Part shown: piece after piece, positions 35,250 through 44,157 of the stretch
Position numbering within the stretch: the stretch's first letter is position 1
Layout of the letters: every line of letters begins with the position of its first letter
Origin: Bradyrhizobium sp. 132
Lineage (GTDB): Bacteria; Pseudomonadota; Alphaproteobacteria; Rhizobiales; Xanthobacteraceae
Assembly (NCBI RefSeq): GCF_023074185.1
Contig: NZ_JADPKY010000158.1
Coordinates: 1-64,000, forward strand
Direction: 5' to 3'
DNA length: 64,000 nt
Program-made: the position numbers and the translations under genes
The notes under the pieces: generated by a model
The model's database searches: none
The model's input: only the letters and a program-made list of their open reading frames with translations
Told to the model about the DNA's origin: nothing

Positions 35250-36014
35250 CTATCCCGGCAAGTTCTTCAGGAAAGGCACCACCGCGTCAACAAAAGCCTG
35301 CGGCTGATCGATGTTGACGGCATGCCCGGCGGCGGGAATCACGACTTTTTGTGCGCCGGGAATTTTTGCCGCCATGTAATCGGACGCGGCGAGGAACGGC
35401 GTGTCGTCGGCGCCGACAACGATCAGCGCCGGCACCTTGATATCCGGCAGCAGCTCGATCACCTTCGCATCGCGCTGGGTCAGCATGCCGCGTGCGGCGA
35501 GCGCCAATCCCCTGGCATTGCGATGACTGGCCGTGGCGCGCTCGCGCGTCGCTGCCTTCAGCATGTCGAGGCCTTCGCGATCGAGCCTGTCGGCAGTGGC
35601 GAGCGCTCGCGCGTTCCAGGCCTCGCGCGCGTCGTCCTTCTTGAAGCCCGGGCCGGTGTCTATGATCAGCAGCGCGCGGGCGCGCATCGGATGCGCGCGA
35701 GTGAAAGCGAGTGTCATGTAGCCGCCGAGCGACAGCCCGCCGATGATGGCGCGCTCAGCGCCGGCTGCATCGAGGATCGCGGCCATGTCGCCGACGGTCA
35801 GCGCCTCGCTGTAGGCGGCGGGATCGTCGGGATAGTCGGACTGGCCGTGACCGCGCATGTCCCACAAGATCAGCTTGTGGTCCCCGGCAAGCGCATCGAC
35901 CTGCCCATGCCACATTGCCGAGGTCGAGGAGTAGCCGTGGGTCAGCAGCAGCGGCGGTCCCTCGCCATAAACCTCGTAATCGATTCCGACGCCGTCCCGA
36001 TCGATCCTTGGCAT
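35250..36014 (-). CDS. alpha/beta hydrolase
   Basis: Alpha/beta hydrolase of about 254 aa. HGYSSTS gives the oxyanion loop, GGLSLGGY the nucleophile elbow with serine, VVGADDTPF the acid and AAGHAVNIDQP the histidine. The ATG at 36014 has AAGGTGG upstream; a GTG three codons earlier is the alternative. 3-oxoadipate enol-lactonase-like and epoxide-hydrolase-like enzymes share these motifs, so the substrate is open. Divergent from the molybdenum oxidoreductase operon. Confidence 0.86.
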   Translation of the reverse strand: MPRIDRDGVGIDYEVYGEGPPLLLTHGYSSTSAMWHGQVDALAGDHKLILWDMRGHGQSDYPDDPAAYSEALTVGDMAAILDAAGAERAIIGGLSLGGYMTLAFTRAHPMRARALLIIDTGPGFKKDDAREAWNARALATADRLDREGLDMLKAATRERATASHRNARGLALAARGMLTQRDAKVIELLPDIKVPALIVVGADDTPFLAASDYMAAKIPGAQKVVIPAAGHAVNIDQPQAFVDAVVPFLKNLPG

Positions 36015-36321
36015 TGCTTCCACCTTGTTATCTTGTTTCTTGGCCCATCCTAACGCGCTGGGTTACTCGGAGGAAACCGCCTGATTGCGATGGCTCGCAT
36101 GCCTGGCGCCGCACTCGGTTGCGTTCAGTGGCTGCAACACCGCCCTTGTCGCGACGCACAACGAGCAGGCGGCGCGTTTGTTTCGATCGATTCCAAATTG
36201 CATTTGCCTCCGCCGCTGAACGCGATCATTCTTGCGGGCAAGGCTGGCGCCGGCCCGGTGGGCGTCCGCGACACAAGTTGCCGCCGTAAGCGGCTTCATG
36301 CACCGGCAGGGGAAGACGCCT

Positions 36322-36813
36322 ATGCCAACTCTCACCATCAACGGGCGGAGTATGTCCGTGGATGCGGCGAACGACACGCCGCTCCTCTGGGCGATCCGCG
36401 AGCAATTGCAGATGACCGGCACCAAATTCGGCTGCGGTGCCGGCCTGTGCGGTGCCTGCACCGTGCACGTCAACGGCGAAGCCGTGCGTTCGTGCCAGAC
36501 CATGGTCGGCGATGTCGCCGGCAAGAAGATCACCACCATCGAAGGCCTCGCCGCAAAGGGCGATCATCCCTTGCAGAAGGCATGGATCGCCGAGCAGGTT
36601 CCGCAATGCGGCTACTGCCAATCCGGGCAGATCATGCAGGCGGCGTCGCTGCTCGCGAAGAATCCCAATCCGACCAAGGAAGAGGTCGTGGCGCATATGG
36701 ACGGCAATCTCTGCCGTTGCATGACCTATTCGCGGATCCAGAAGGCAATCATGCGCGCCGCAACCGAGATGCGCACCGCATCCGCCTCCGGCAACGAACG
36801 GAGGCCCACATGA
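36322..36813 (+). CDS. 2Fe-2S subunit of molybdenum oxidoreductase
   Basis: Small electron-transfer subunit of the xanthine-oxidase family. The plant-type cluster is bound by CGAGLCGACTVHVNG and the partner Cys in VRSCQTM; the second cluster by CGYCQSGQIMQA and NLCRCMTY. At 163 aa it matches IorA-type subunits. ATG at 36322 after GGCAGGGGAAGA. The last codons overlap the large-subunit start by ATGA, so translation is coupled. No FAD subunit gene is present, as in isoquinoline 1-oxidoreductase-like enzymes. Confidence 0.92.
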   Translation: MPTLTINGRSMSVDAANDTPLLWAIREQLQMTGTKFGCGAGLCGACTVHVNGEAVRSCQTMVGDVAGKKITTIEGLAAKGDHPLQKAWIAEQVPQCGYCQSGQIMQAASLLAKNPNPTKEEVVAHMDGNLCRCMTYSRIQKAIMRAATEMRTASASGNERRPT

Positions 36814-39092
36814 ACCGGCACGTGAAGAACGTCACATCAGAGACATCAGATCTTAGCCGCCGCTCCTTCCTGGTCGGCACCGCCGCAACCGGCCTCGTGC
36901 TCGGTTATTCCGGTGTACCCGGCATCGGTGAGGCGCTTGCGGCGCCCTCCAACTTCGAGCCCAGCGTCTGGTACGCGATCGCGCCCGATGGTCTTGTCAC
37001 CGTCACCTGCGGCAAGGCCGACATGGGCCAGCACATCGCCTCCACCATGGCGCAGATCGTGGCCGAAGAGTTAGGGGCCAAATGGAGCGACATGCGCGTT
37101 CAGCTTGCCTCCAACGATCCGAAGTTCAACGACCCCGTGCTCGGTGCGCAGATCACCGGCGGCAGCTGGTCGACCATGATGAACTTCGACGCCATGAGCC
37201 GCGCGGGTGCCGCGGGCCGCATGGCCTTGACGGAAGGCGCGGCCGCCGCGATGGGCGTGCCGGCGTCCGAGCTCGTGGTGCGCGATTCCATGATCGCGCA
37301 TCCGAAGTCGAAGAAGCAGATGTCGTTCGCAGATGTCGTCAAGAGCGGTAAGGCGACCAAGACCTTCACGCCGGACGAGCTGAAGGCGATCAAGCTGAAG
37401 ACTCCGGATCAGTACACCATGATCGGCGTGTCGGTGCCGCAGCTCGACATCCCCTCCAAGACCAACGGCACGGCCAAATACGGCATCGACGTGAAGATTC
37501 CGGGCATGGCTTATGGCGCGGTGGTCACGCCGCCGGTGCGCTTCGGCGCCACGGTGAAATCGGTCGACGACAGCGCCGCCAAGAAGGTGCCGGGCTTCAT
37601 CAAGGCCGTCACCCTCGACGACAAGACGCAGACGACGTCGGGCTGGGTGGTGGCGGTGGCCAGCACCTACGCCAACGCCAAGAAGGCCGCTGCCGCGCTG
37701 AAGATCAGCTATGACGGCGGTCCCAACGCGAAGGTGTCAAGCGAGTCGCTGTATGCCGAGGCCAAGCGGCTGCAGGCTCTCGACGATTCCGGACAGTTCT
37801 TTGTCAAGGACGGCGATCCCGCGGCGGCGTTCGGCACGGCGGCCAAGGTGCTTGAGGCGGAGTACACCACCAGCATCAACATCCACGCGCCGATGGAGCC
37901 GATGAACGCCACCGCGGAGTTCAAGGGCGACATCCTGCACATCTATTCCGGCAACCAGTTCGCGACGCGCTCCGGCGGGATCGCCGCGGGTGCAGCCGGG
38001 ATCGATCCGAAGTTCGTGGTCATGCACCAGATGTGGCTCGGCGGCGGCTTTGGCCGCAGGCTCGATGCCGACATGATGATTCCGGCGGTGCAGGCGGCGA
38101 AGGCGATCGGCAAGCCGGTGAAGGTGATCTACACGCGCGAAAACGACATGACGATGGACTTCTCGCGTCCGCTCACCTTGCAGAAAGTGAAGGCCGGCGT
38201 GGACGGCGACGGCAAGCTCATCGCGCTCAGCCACGACGTGGTCTCGGCCTGGCCGACCCAGCGCTGGGGAATCCCAGATTTCCTGACGCCGTCAGTCGAC
38301 AAGAAGGGTCCACTCGACTCCTTTACGGTGAACGGGGCCGACTTCTTCTACACCGTGCCCAACCATTATGTGCGCGCCATCAAGAACGAGATGGCGCACA
38401 ACGCCACCCCGTCCGGTCAGCTCCGATCGGTGGCGCCCGGTTGGACGTTCTGGGCGGTCGAAAGCATGATCGACGAGATCGCGGCCGCGACCGGCAAGGA
38501 CCCGGCGCAGTTCCGCATCTCGCTGCTCGACGGCGCCGGCAAGAACGACGGCGGCGCGCAGCGGCTCCGCAACACGCTGCTCGCCGCGATGGGTCTCGCC
38601 GGTTACGGCAGCAGGAAGCTGCCGAAGGGTGAGGGCATGGGCGTCGCCTGCGTGTCGTCGCAGGAACGTGCGACTGCAAGCTGGACGGCCTGCGTTGCCC
38701 ATGTCGCCGTCGCGCCGTCGGGCGAAGTAACCGTGAAGAAGCTCACGGTCGCAACCGACGTCGGCACGCAAGTGCATCCCGACAACATCCGCGCCCAGGT
38801 CGAGGGAGCGGCGCTGTGGGGCCTGTCGCTGGCGATGTACGAGAAGGCGACGCTGAAGGATGGTGGCATCGAACAGACCAATTTCGATAGCTACACGCCC
38901 TTGCGCATGAGCCAGATGCCGGAGGTCGCGATCGCCGTGATCGCCAATGGCGAAAAGGCCACCGGCGTCGGCGAGCCTGCCGTGACGGTGATTGCACCCG
39001 CGATCGGCAACGCCATCTTCAACGCCTCGGGCGCCCGCGTCCGAGCCCTGCCGATCACGGCCGAAGCCGTGAAGGGCGCGATGAAGGCGTAG
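36810..39092 (+). CDS. Tat-exported molybdopterin-binding large subunit
   Basis: 760 aa catalytic subunit of the IorB/aldehyde-oxidase group. A twin-arginine signal (LSRRSFLVG at residues 15-23, hydrophobic stretch to about 45) directs the folded complex to the periplasm. The MoCo-binding domains appear in the second half: GGGFGRRLDADM, GVGEPAVTVIAPAIGNA near the C-terminus, and NIRAQVEGAALWGLS. Together with the preceding 2Fe-2S protein it would hydroxylate an N-heterocycle or aldehyde and pass electrons to a cytochrome, but no cytochrome or XdhC-like maturation gene lies nearby. An in-frame upstream extension exists only by chance. Confidence 0.92.
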   Translation: MNRHVKNVTSETSDLSRRSFLVGTAATGLVLGYSGVPGIGEALAAPSNFEPSVWYAIAPDGLVTVTCGKADMGQHIASTMAQIVAEELGAKWSDMRVQLASNDPKFNDPVLGAQITGGSWSTMMNFDAMSRAGAAGRMALTEGAAAAMGVPASELVVRDSMIAHPKSKKQMSFADVVKSGKATKTFTPDELKAIKLKTPDQYTMIGVSVPQLDIPSKTNGTAKYGIDVKIPGMAYGAVVTPPVRFGATVKSVDDSAAKKVPGFIKAVTLDDKTQTTSGWVVAVASTYANAKKAAAALKISYDGGPNAKVSSESLYAEAKRLQALDDSGQFFVKDGDPAAAFGTAAKVLEAEYTTSINIHAPMEPMNATAEFKGDILHIYSGNQFATRSGGIAAGAAGIDPKFVVMHQMWLGGGFGRRLDADMMIPAVQAAKAIGKPVKVIYTRENDMTMDFSRPLTLQKVKAGVDGDGKLIALSHDVVSAWPTQRWGIPDFLTPSVDKKGPLDSFTVNGADFFYTVPNHYVRAIKNEMAHNATPSGQLRSVAPGWTFWAVESMIDEIAAATGKDPAQFRISLLDGAGKNDGGAQRLRNTLLAAMGLAGYGSRKLPKGEGMGVACVSSQERATASWTACVAHVAVAPSGEVTVKKLTVATDVGTQVHPDNIRAQVEGAALWGLSLAMYEKATLKDGGIEQTNFDSYTPLRMSQMPEVAIAVIANGEKATGVGEPAVTVIAPAIGNAIFNASGARVRALPITAEAVKGAMKA

Positions 39093-39115
39093 CCGGCCGC
39101 GATTGACCTGACATG

Positions 39116-39145
39116 ATCCGCCGGGGGCCAGTCTCCGGCGGATTT
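39116..39145 (+). terminator. probable intrinsic terminator
   Basis: A 9 bp perfect stem ATCCGCCGG/CCGGCGGAT with a 10-base loop, followed by a weak TTGTCGTT tract, 24 bp after the large-subunit stop. Confidence 0.55.
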
Positions 39146-39353
39146 GTCGTTAAAAAAGCTCTGCGTTTGCAAGCACATCCCTACTGTGCATGGGGTTGTT
39201 TTCGAGGTTTTTGGTTGGAACCGCTCGGGGAGGCGAACTCCGTAAAATTGTCCCTGATTCCGCAGGGTTCCATTGAGCACGCCTCTTAAGGGCCGGAGAA
39301 CCTGATCCGGCTTAGGCTTTGGCCCGAAACACGCCCGTGCTCTTGGGGAAGCC

Positions 39354-40448
39354 ATGAACGCCTCAGCCAAACCCGCCGCCAAACGCCGGCTTCTGCTCGC
39401 CTCCGACCGGAGCGACGAGAGCACCGAACTCGCCAGCATCCTCAAGGCGGTTGGCGACGTCGCGACAGTGACGACGCAGGAGATCCCCGAGCAGCCCTCG
39501 CGCGATCTCTCCGGCCTCGTAGTCGACATCAATCTGCGCTCGCCCGAAAGCGTGCAGCGGGTGCGCAACAAGCTGCGCGGCGATGCCTATCGCGCGATGC
39601 CTCGTCTGTTCGTGCTTGCAGATGCCCTGCATCACGGCACCATGCAGGCCTGGGCCTTGGGCGCCACCGATACCATCTCGCGGCCGCTTCAGCCCGAGGA
39701 CATCCTGCAGCGCATCCGTGCGGCGTTCCCCGACACCGCCGTCTACGACGCGACCGATCGCGGCAAGACGCTCAATCGCGGCGTCGAGGCCGCGCACGCG
39801 GTGCTGAAGAAGATGTTCGAGAAGCTGCCGCTTGGCGTGCCCCTGACCTTCGACGACGTCATCGCCGCCGAGAGCAAGATCCTGAAGGCGATCAAGCACT
39901 CCTCGCTGCGCGAGTGGCTCACCACGGTGGGCTGCCACCATGTCGGCAGCTACCGCCACTGCCTGTTCGTGACCGGATTTGCGGTCTCCTTCGCCCAGCA
40001 TCTCGGCATGCGCGAGGACGACCAGCGCCGGCTGACCCGTGCCGCGCTGCTGCACGACGTCGGCAAGGCCTTCGTTCCCTCCGCGCTGCTCGACAAGCCC
40101 GGCAAGCTCACCGATGAGGAAATGGCCGAAGTCCGCCAGCACCCGCGCCGCGGCTATGACGCGCTCGCAGCCCAAGGCGGCTTCCCGCCGGAGATGCTCG
40201 ACGTCGTACTGCATCATCACGAATTCCTTGACGGCTCTGGCTATCCCAACAATCTCTCGTCGAACCAGATCAGCGATATCGTGCGGGTCACGACGATCGT
40301 CGACATCTACGCGGCGCTCGTGGAGAAGCGCGCCTATCGCATGCCCTTCACCCACTCGCGCGCGTTTGCGATGATGGAAGGCATGGGCGGCAAGCTGGAC
40401 CAGCAGCTGTTGCAGGCGTTCCGCCCGGTGGCGCTGGGATCGTTCTGA
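39354..40448 (+). CDS. HD-GYP phosphodiesterase with degenerate receiver
   Basis: Two domains. Residues 12-125 look like a response-regulator receiver: Asp58 (LVVDIN) is in the phosphorylation position, but the usual acidic pair is SD and the conserved lysine is Arg110, so it may not be phosphorylated. Residues 175-364 form an HD-GYP domain: HDVGK at 234-238 and HHHEFLDGSGYP at 287-298, all metal ligands and the GYP triad intact, so c-di-GMP hydrolysis is expected. No cognate kinase is adjacent. A third set of c-di-GMP genes lies at the right end of the window. Confidence 0.88.
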   Translation: MNASAKPAAKRRLLLASDRSDESTELASILKAVGDVATVTTQEIPEQPSRDLSGLVVDINLRSPESVQRVRNKLRGDAYRAMPRLFVLADALHHGTMQAWALGATDTISRPLQPEDILQRIRAAFPDTAVYDATDRGKTLNRGVEAAHAVLKKMFEKLPLGVPLTFDDVIAAESKILKAIKHSSLREWLTTVGCHHVGSYRHCLFVTGFAVSFAQHLGMREDDQRRLTRAALLHDVGKAFVPSALLDKPGKLTDEEMAEVRQHPRRGYDALAAQGGFPPEMLDVVLHHHEFLDGSGYPNNLSSNQISDIVRVTTIVDIYAALVEKRAYRMPFTHSRAFAMMEGMGGKLDQQLLQAFRPVALGSF

Positions 40449-40464
40449 AGCATCATCCTACGAG

Positions 40465-42042
40465 CTACCGCACCATCCTCCTCAGCTCCGCCTTCGCCAC
40501 CTTCTCCAGCGTGGAGCGGGGCATGTCGTCGACGAAACGAATTTCGCGCGGCACCTTGAAGTCGGCGAGGCCGGCGCGGCAGGCGGTCATGACGGCTTCG
40601 TGCAGATCGGGCCGCGCACCGGCGACGCCACCCTGCGGGATGATGAAGACGACCGGCACCTCGTCCAGCATCGGATGCGTCTTCGCCACCACGGCGGCCT
40701 CGCGCACGCCGGGGACGAGTGCGACCACCTGCTCGATCTCGGACGCGGCGACGTTCTCGCCGCCGACCTTGAGCATGTCCTTGCTGCGGTCCCCGAAGCG
40801 GATAGTGCCGTTCTCCAGCCGCACCACGCGATCACCGGTGAGAAAGAAGCCGTGCTCGTCGAAGCTCTCGCGTGTCGCCTTCTCGTTGTGCAGATATTCG
40901 GCGAACAGCGACAGGCCGGCGATGCCCTTGATCGAGAGATTGCCGGTGTCGCCGACCTGCGTCGGCCTTCCGTCATCGTCGGTGATGCGGATCTGGTATT
41001 CGCTCGCGGCGCGGCCGATCGACATCGGGACGTTGGGCTGGTCGACCTCGCCGACGATGCCGTGGGTGATGGTCTCGGTCATGCCCCACCAGCCGATGAT
41101 CTTGACGCCGAAAGCGGCGAAGGCCGGCGGCTCGTTGATCGCGGTGCCCCATAAGCGAAATTTGTGATCGCGCGGGACTTCCTGCTCGAGCAGCGCCTTC
41201 ATGCAGAACGGTATCGTCGAGGTCCAGGTCGAGCCGTGCTCGCGCGCGACGCCCCAGAACCGGCTGGCGGAAAAGCGCGGCTGGATCACGCAGGTGGCGC
41301 CGACCCATAGCGCCGCCAGCATCGAATAGGCCAGCGCATTGGTGTGGAACAGCGGCAGATAGGTCTGATGCACGTCGCTTGCGTGCAGGTCCTCGTGCGC
41401 GGCGTTGATCTTGGCGCCCCACAGCGCATTGGCGTGGGTCCACAGCACCGCCTTCGGACGCGATGTCGTGCCCGAGGTATACTGCACGCTGCACGGCGCG
41501 AGCGGATCTGTCGCACGCCTGGGACGATTGGCACTGTCGGCGAACAGCGCTTCGAAACTGTCGCCGCGTGAGACCGCTTGCGCAGGCACCGCGCCCGAAT
41601 CATGCGAGGTCACTGCCATCCAGCGGATGTTGCGGCAGTTCTGCGCGACGATCTCGGCATAGGCCGGCTGCGTGATCGCGGCGACCGCGCCGCAATGATC
41701 GGCGAAATAGTCGAGCTCGGCCGGTGCCGAGCGCGTGTTGGTGGTCACCGCGATGGCGCCGAGTTCGACGCAGGCAAACCAGGCCAGCAGCGCCTCGATG
41801 CAATTGTCGAGATGAATGAGCACATATTCGCCTGGCTTCACGCCGCGCTTCGCCAGTCCCGCCGCGAGCGCGCCGACCCGCTCGTGAAACTCGCGATAGC
41901 TCCAGTGCCGTGCGGGCGCGTCGAACGGCGCCCAGATCAGGAACGGATGTGAGCTGCGCATTTCGGCGCGCATCTTCAGCAGCGAGGGCACGTCGAGCCC
42001 GTCGAATGGGCTCACGATTCCGGCGGCCGTGTCGTTCGGCAT
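40465..42042 (-). CDS. ATP-dependent acyl-CoA ligase, CaiC-like
   Basis: ANL-superfamily enzyme of 525 aa. The phosphate-binding loop YTSGTTSRPKAVLWTH, the GWWGMTET core, TGDRV and the C-terminal RSTLEKVAKAELRR with the catalytic lysine are all present. The overall pattern resembles crotonobetaine/carnitine-CoA and cyclohexanecarboxylate-type ligases rather than long-chain FadD. It follows a VOC gene by 98 bp on the same strand, suggesting a small catabolic unit; the acid activated is unknown. Confidence 0.87.
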   Translation of the reverse strand: MPNDTAAGIVSPFDGLDVPSLLKMRAEMRSSHPFLIWAPFDAPARHWSYREFHERVGALAAGLAKRGVKPGEYVLIHLDNCIEALLAWFACVELGAIAVTTNTRSAPAELDYFADHCGAVAAITQPAYAEIVAQNCRNIRWMAVTSHDSGAVPAQAVSRGDSFEALFADSANRPRRATDPLAPCSVQYTSGTTSRPKAVLWTHANALWGAKINAAHEDLHASDVHQTYLPLFHTNALAYSMLAALWVGATCVIQPRFSASRFWGVAREHGSTWTSTIPFCMKALLEQEVPRDHKFRLWGTAINEPPAFAAFGVKIIGWWGMTETITHGIVGEVDQPNVPMSIGRAASEYQIRITDDDGRPTQVGDTGNLSIKGIAGLSLFAEYLHNEKATRESFDEHGFFLTGDRVVRLENGTIRFGDRSKDMLKVGGENVAASEIEQVVALVPGVREAAVVAKTHPMLDEVPVVFIIPQGGVAGARPDLHEAVMTACRAGLADFKVPREIRFVDDMPRSTLEKVAKAELRRMVR

Positions 42043-42140
42043 GTTTGCTCCCGTGCAGCCTGCTTCTGGTTGGCGGCTGTCTTCAGATTATTGTCGGGAG
42101 CTCTTTTGCCATTGGATGGCGCAGGGAGCAAATGCGCTGG

Positions 42141-42551
42141 TCAATCCGCGTACGACGAAATCTCGATCAAACTCCCATCCGGATCCCGGCAATAGACCGA
42201 GCGCAGCGTGCCGCGGGCACCCTGCTTGGGAACCGGGCCTTCCTCGATCGCGACGCCATATGCCTTCAAATGCGCCACCACCTCGCCGGGCGCGACGGAA
42301 GTGAGAAAGCACAGATCCTCGCTGCCGGCGGTCTGGTGGTCCGCGGTGAACCACTCCGCCTTGTCGGCATCGCGCGGCCGGACGTTGATCTTCTGGTTAC
42401 CGAATTGTAGCGAAGTCCGCGGCGCTTTGCCGCCGCCGGGGTCGAACACCTTGACTTCCATGCCGAGAATCCTGCCGTACCACTCGGCGGTCACTGCGAC
42501 GTCCGCGACGTTGATCACGAGATGATCGAGGGCTTCGACCTTGAGCGCCAT
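42141..42551 (-). CDS. VOC family protein
   Basis: 136 aa vicinal-oxygen-chelate fold protein made of two beta-alpha-beta3 modules. Metal-ligand candidates are the His in LDHLVINV (first strand) and Glu in the terminal LIEISSY; SVYCRDPDGSLIEI is the classic second-module motif. Glyoxalase/dioxygenase activity or drug binding are all possible. Located just upstream of the CoA ligase. Confidence 0.87.
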   Translation of the reverse strand: MALKVEALDHLVINVADVAVTAEWYGRILGMEVKVFDPGGGKAPRTSLQFGNQKINVRPRDADKAEWFTADHQTAGSEDLCFLTSVAPGEVVAHLKAYGVAIEEGPVPKQGARGTLRSVYCRDPDGSLIEISSYAD

Positions 42552-42676
42552 GCCTTATCCTTTCGTCGTGATGCGCCACGTGCACTTTCCGCCTGCGGCA
42601 AGCTTTGTTACAACCGCATCGACGCCACTTTCAAGCTGTCTGGCTTCAAGAACAACACGTTGGGAGAACCCTTGAG

Positions 42677-43651
42677 ATGATCACTCGCCGTACCGCGCTG
42701 AGCCTGCTCGCCGCCAGTCCGCTTGCAGCCAGCCCGCTGTCGAAGGCCCTTGCCGCCGATTATCCGGCCCACCCGGTGAAATGGGTGGTCGGCTATCCGC
42801 CGGGCGGGGCCACCGACATTCTGGCGCGGCTGATCGGCCAGCGGCTGTCGGAGAAGATCGGCCAGCAGTTCGTGATCGAGAACAAGCCGGGTGCCGGCAA
42901 CAACATCGCCACCGAATCGGTCGTCAACGCCGAGCCCGACGGCTACACGCTGCAACTGATCAATCCGGCCAACTTCATCAACGCCTCGCTCTACACCAAT
43001 CTGAAGTTCAACTTCGTGCGGGACATCGCGCCGATCGCCTCGTTCCAGCGCGTGCCGAACGTGATGACCGTCAACAAGGACGTGCCGGCCAAGACCGTCG
43101 CCGAGTTCATCGAATACGTGAAGGCCAATCCCGGCAAGGTCAACATGGCCTCCTCGGGCAACGGCACCTCGGTGCATCTGTCCGGCGAGATGTTCATGGC
43201 GCTGACGGGCTGCAAGATGCAGCACGTGCCCTATCGCGGCGCCGCGCCCGCGATCACCGACATGCTCGGCGGCCAGGTACAGGTGATCTTCGACAACATG
43301 CCCTCGATCATCCAGCACATCCGTTCCGGTTCGCTCCGCGCCATCGGCGTCACCACGGCGGAGCGCTCGCCGCAATTGCCCGACGTGCCGGCGATCGGTG
43401 AGACCGTGAAGGGCTACGAGGCGAGCGCGCTGTTCGGCATGGGTGCGCCGAAGAACACGCCCAAGGAAATCATCGCCAAGCTCAACGGAGAGATCAACAC
43501 GCTGATGAAGGAGCCGGACATGACCAAGCGCCTGGTCGAGCTCGGCGGCGAGCCGCGGGTGCAGACGCCCGAGGCGTTCGGCGAGGAGATCAAGGCCGAG
43601 ACCGAGAAGTGGAAGAAGGTCGTCGATTTCGCCGGCCTGAAGATCGAGTAG
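42677..43651 (+). CDS. TTT-family (Bug) substrate-binding protein
   Basis: Periplasmic solute receptor of the tripartite tricarboxylate transporter family, 324 aa. The N-terminus TRRTALSLLAASPLAASPLSKALA is a signal peptide with twin arginines, so Sec or Tat export is possible. The mature part has PVKWVVGYPPGGATDILAR, ENKPGAGNNIAT and a GGQVQVIFDNMPS segment, all typical of Bug receptors. No membrane subunits (TctA/TctB) are adjacent; orphan Bug proteins are common in Bradyrhizobium. A strong terminator follows. Confidence 0.92.
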   Translation: MITRRTALSLLAASPLAASPLSKALAADYPAHPVKWVVGYPPGGATDILARLIGQRLSEKIGQQFVIENKPGAGNNIATESVVNAEPDGYTLQLINPANFINASLYTNLKFNFVRDIAPIASFQRVPNVMTVNKDVPAKTVAEFIEYVKANPGKVNMASSGNGTSVHLSGEMFMALTGCKMQHVPYRGAAPAITDMLGGQVQVIFDNMPSIIQHIRSGSLRAIGVTTAERSPQLPDVPAIGETVKGYEASALFGMGAPKNTPKEIIAKLNGEINTLMKEPDMTKRLVELGGEPRVQTPEAFGEEIKAETEKWKKVVDFAGLKIE

Positions 43652-43675
43652 CGATCTTGTGATGTCCGTGATTGG

Positions 43676-43702
43676 AGCCCTGCCGTTCGGCAGGGCTTTT
43701 TT
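43676..43702 (+). terminator. intrinsic terminator of Bug gene
   Basis: Perfect 9 bp stem AGCCCTGCC/GGCAGGGCT with a four-base GTTC loop and a TTTTTTC tract, 25 bp after the stop codon. Confidence 0.9.
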
Positions 43703-43800
43703 CTTGGGTGCCAAGACCCGTCGATCTGGAATAAAACGGCGTGGCGAAACCTGATGCTATATGGCGCGTATCTCGCGCCGTGAGGAGAGGAGTTGGGATC

Positions 43801-44079
43801 ATGCGCAAGACACAATTGGCGCTGCTGGGCCTTGGCGCGACGGTCCTTGCCGGCTTCGCCACTGTCACGCCCGCGGCGGCACGCGACTACCCATGGTGCG
43901 CCCAGGGCGGGGAATATGATTATCCCGGTGAGTGTGCTTACAGCACCTATGAGCAGTGCCAGGCCAGCGTGTCTGGACGGCTGCTGTATTGCGGGCCCAA
44001 TCCGCGTGTCGCCTACGGTCAGGCGCCCCTGCCGCAATCGCGGTCGTCCCGGCGCGTGCGGCCCGTCGCGCCGTATTGA
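43801..44079 (+). CDS. DUF3551 small exported protein
   Basis: 92 aa with signal peptide (MRKTQLALLGLGATVLAGFATVTPAAA, cleavage near residue 27). The mature part YPWCAQGGEYDYPGECAYST, then YEQCQASVSG...YCGPNP is the cysteine-containing DUF3551 pattern, a family nearly restricted to Bradyrhizobium and relatives. Four cysteines suggest disulfides in the periplasm. Function unknown. A weak AGGAG lies at good distance before the ATG. Confidence 0.88.
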   Translation: MRKTQLALLGLGATVLAGFATVTPAAARDYPWCAQGGEYDYPGECAYSTYEQCQASVSGRLLYCGPNPRVAYGQAPLPQSRSSRRVRPVAPY

Positions 44080-44157
44080 GGAGCTCGCGGTTTGACCTGG
44101 GCGCCCGGATGGCGCGGAAGCGGAATCCGGGCTACGCAGACGTAGCCCGCGTTGTCG

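Noticed and set aside
36090..36809. Long upstream extension of the MoCo subunit frame
   Set aside because: The extension overlaps the 2Fe-2S gene in another frame and has no homology; the ATG at 36810 begins the Tat signal and overlaps the previous stop as ATGA.
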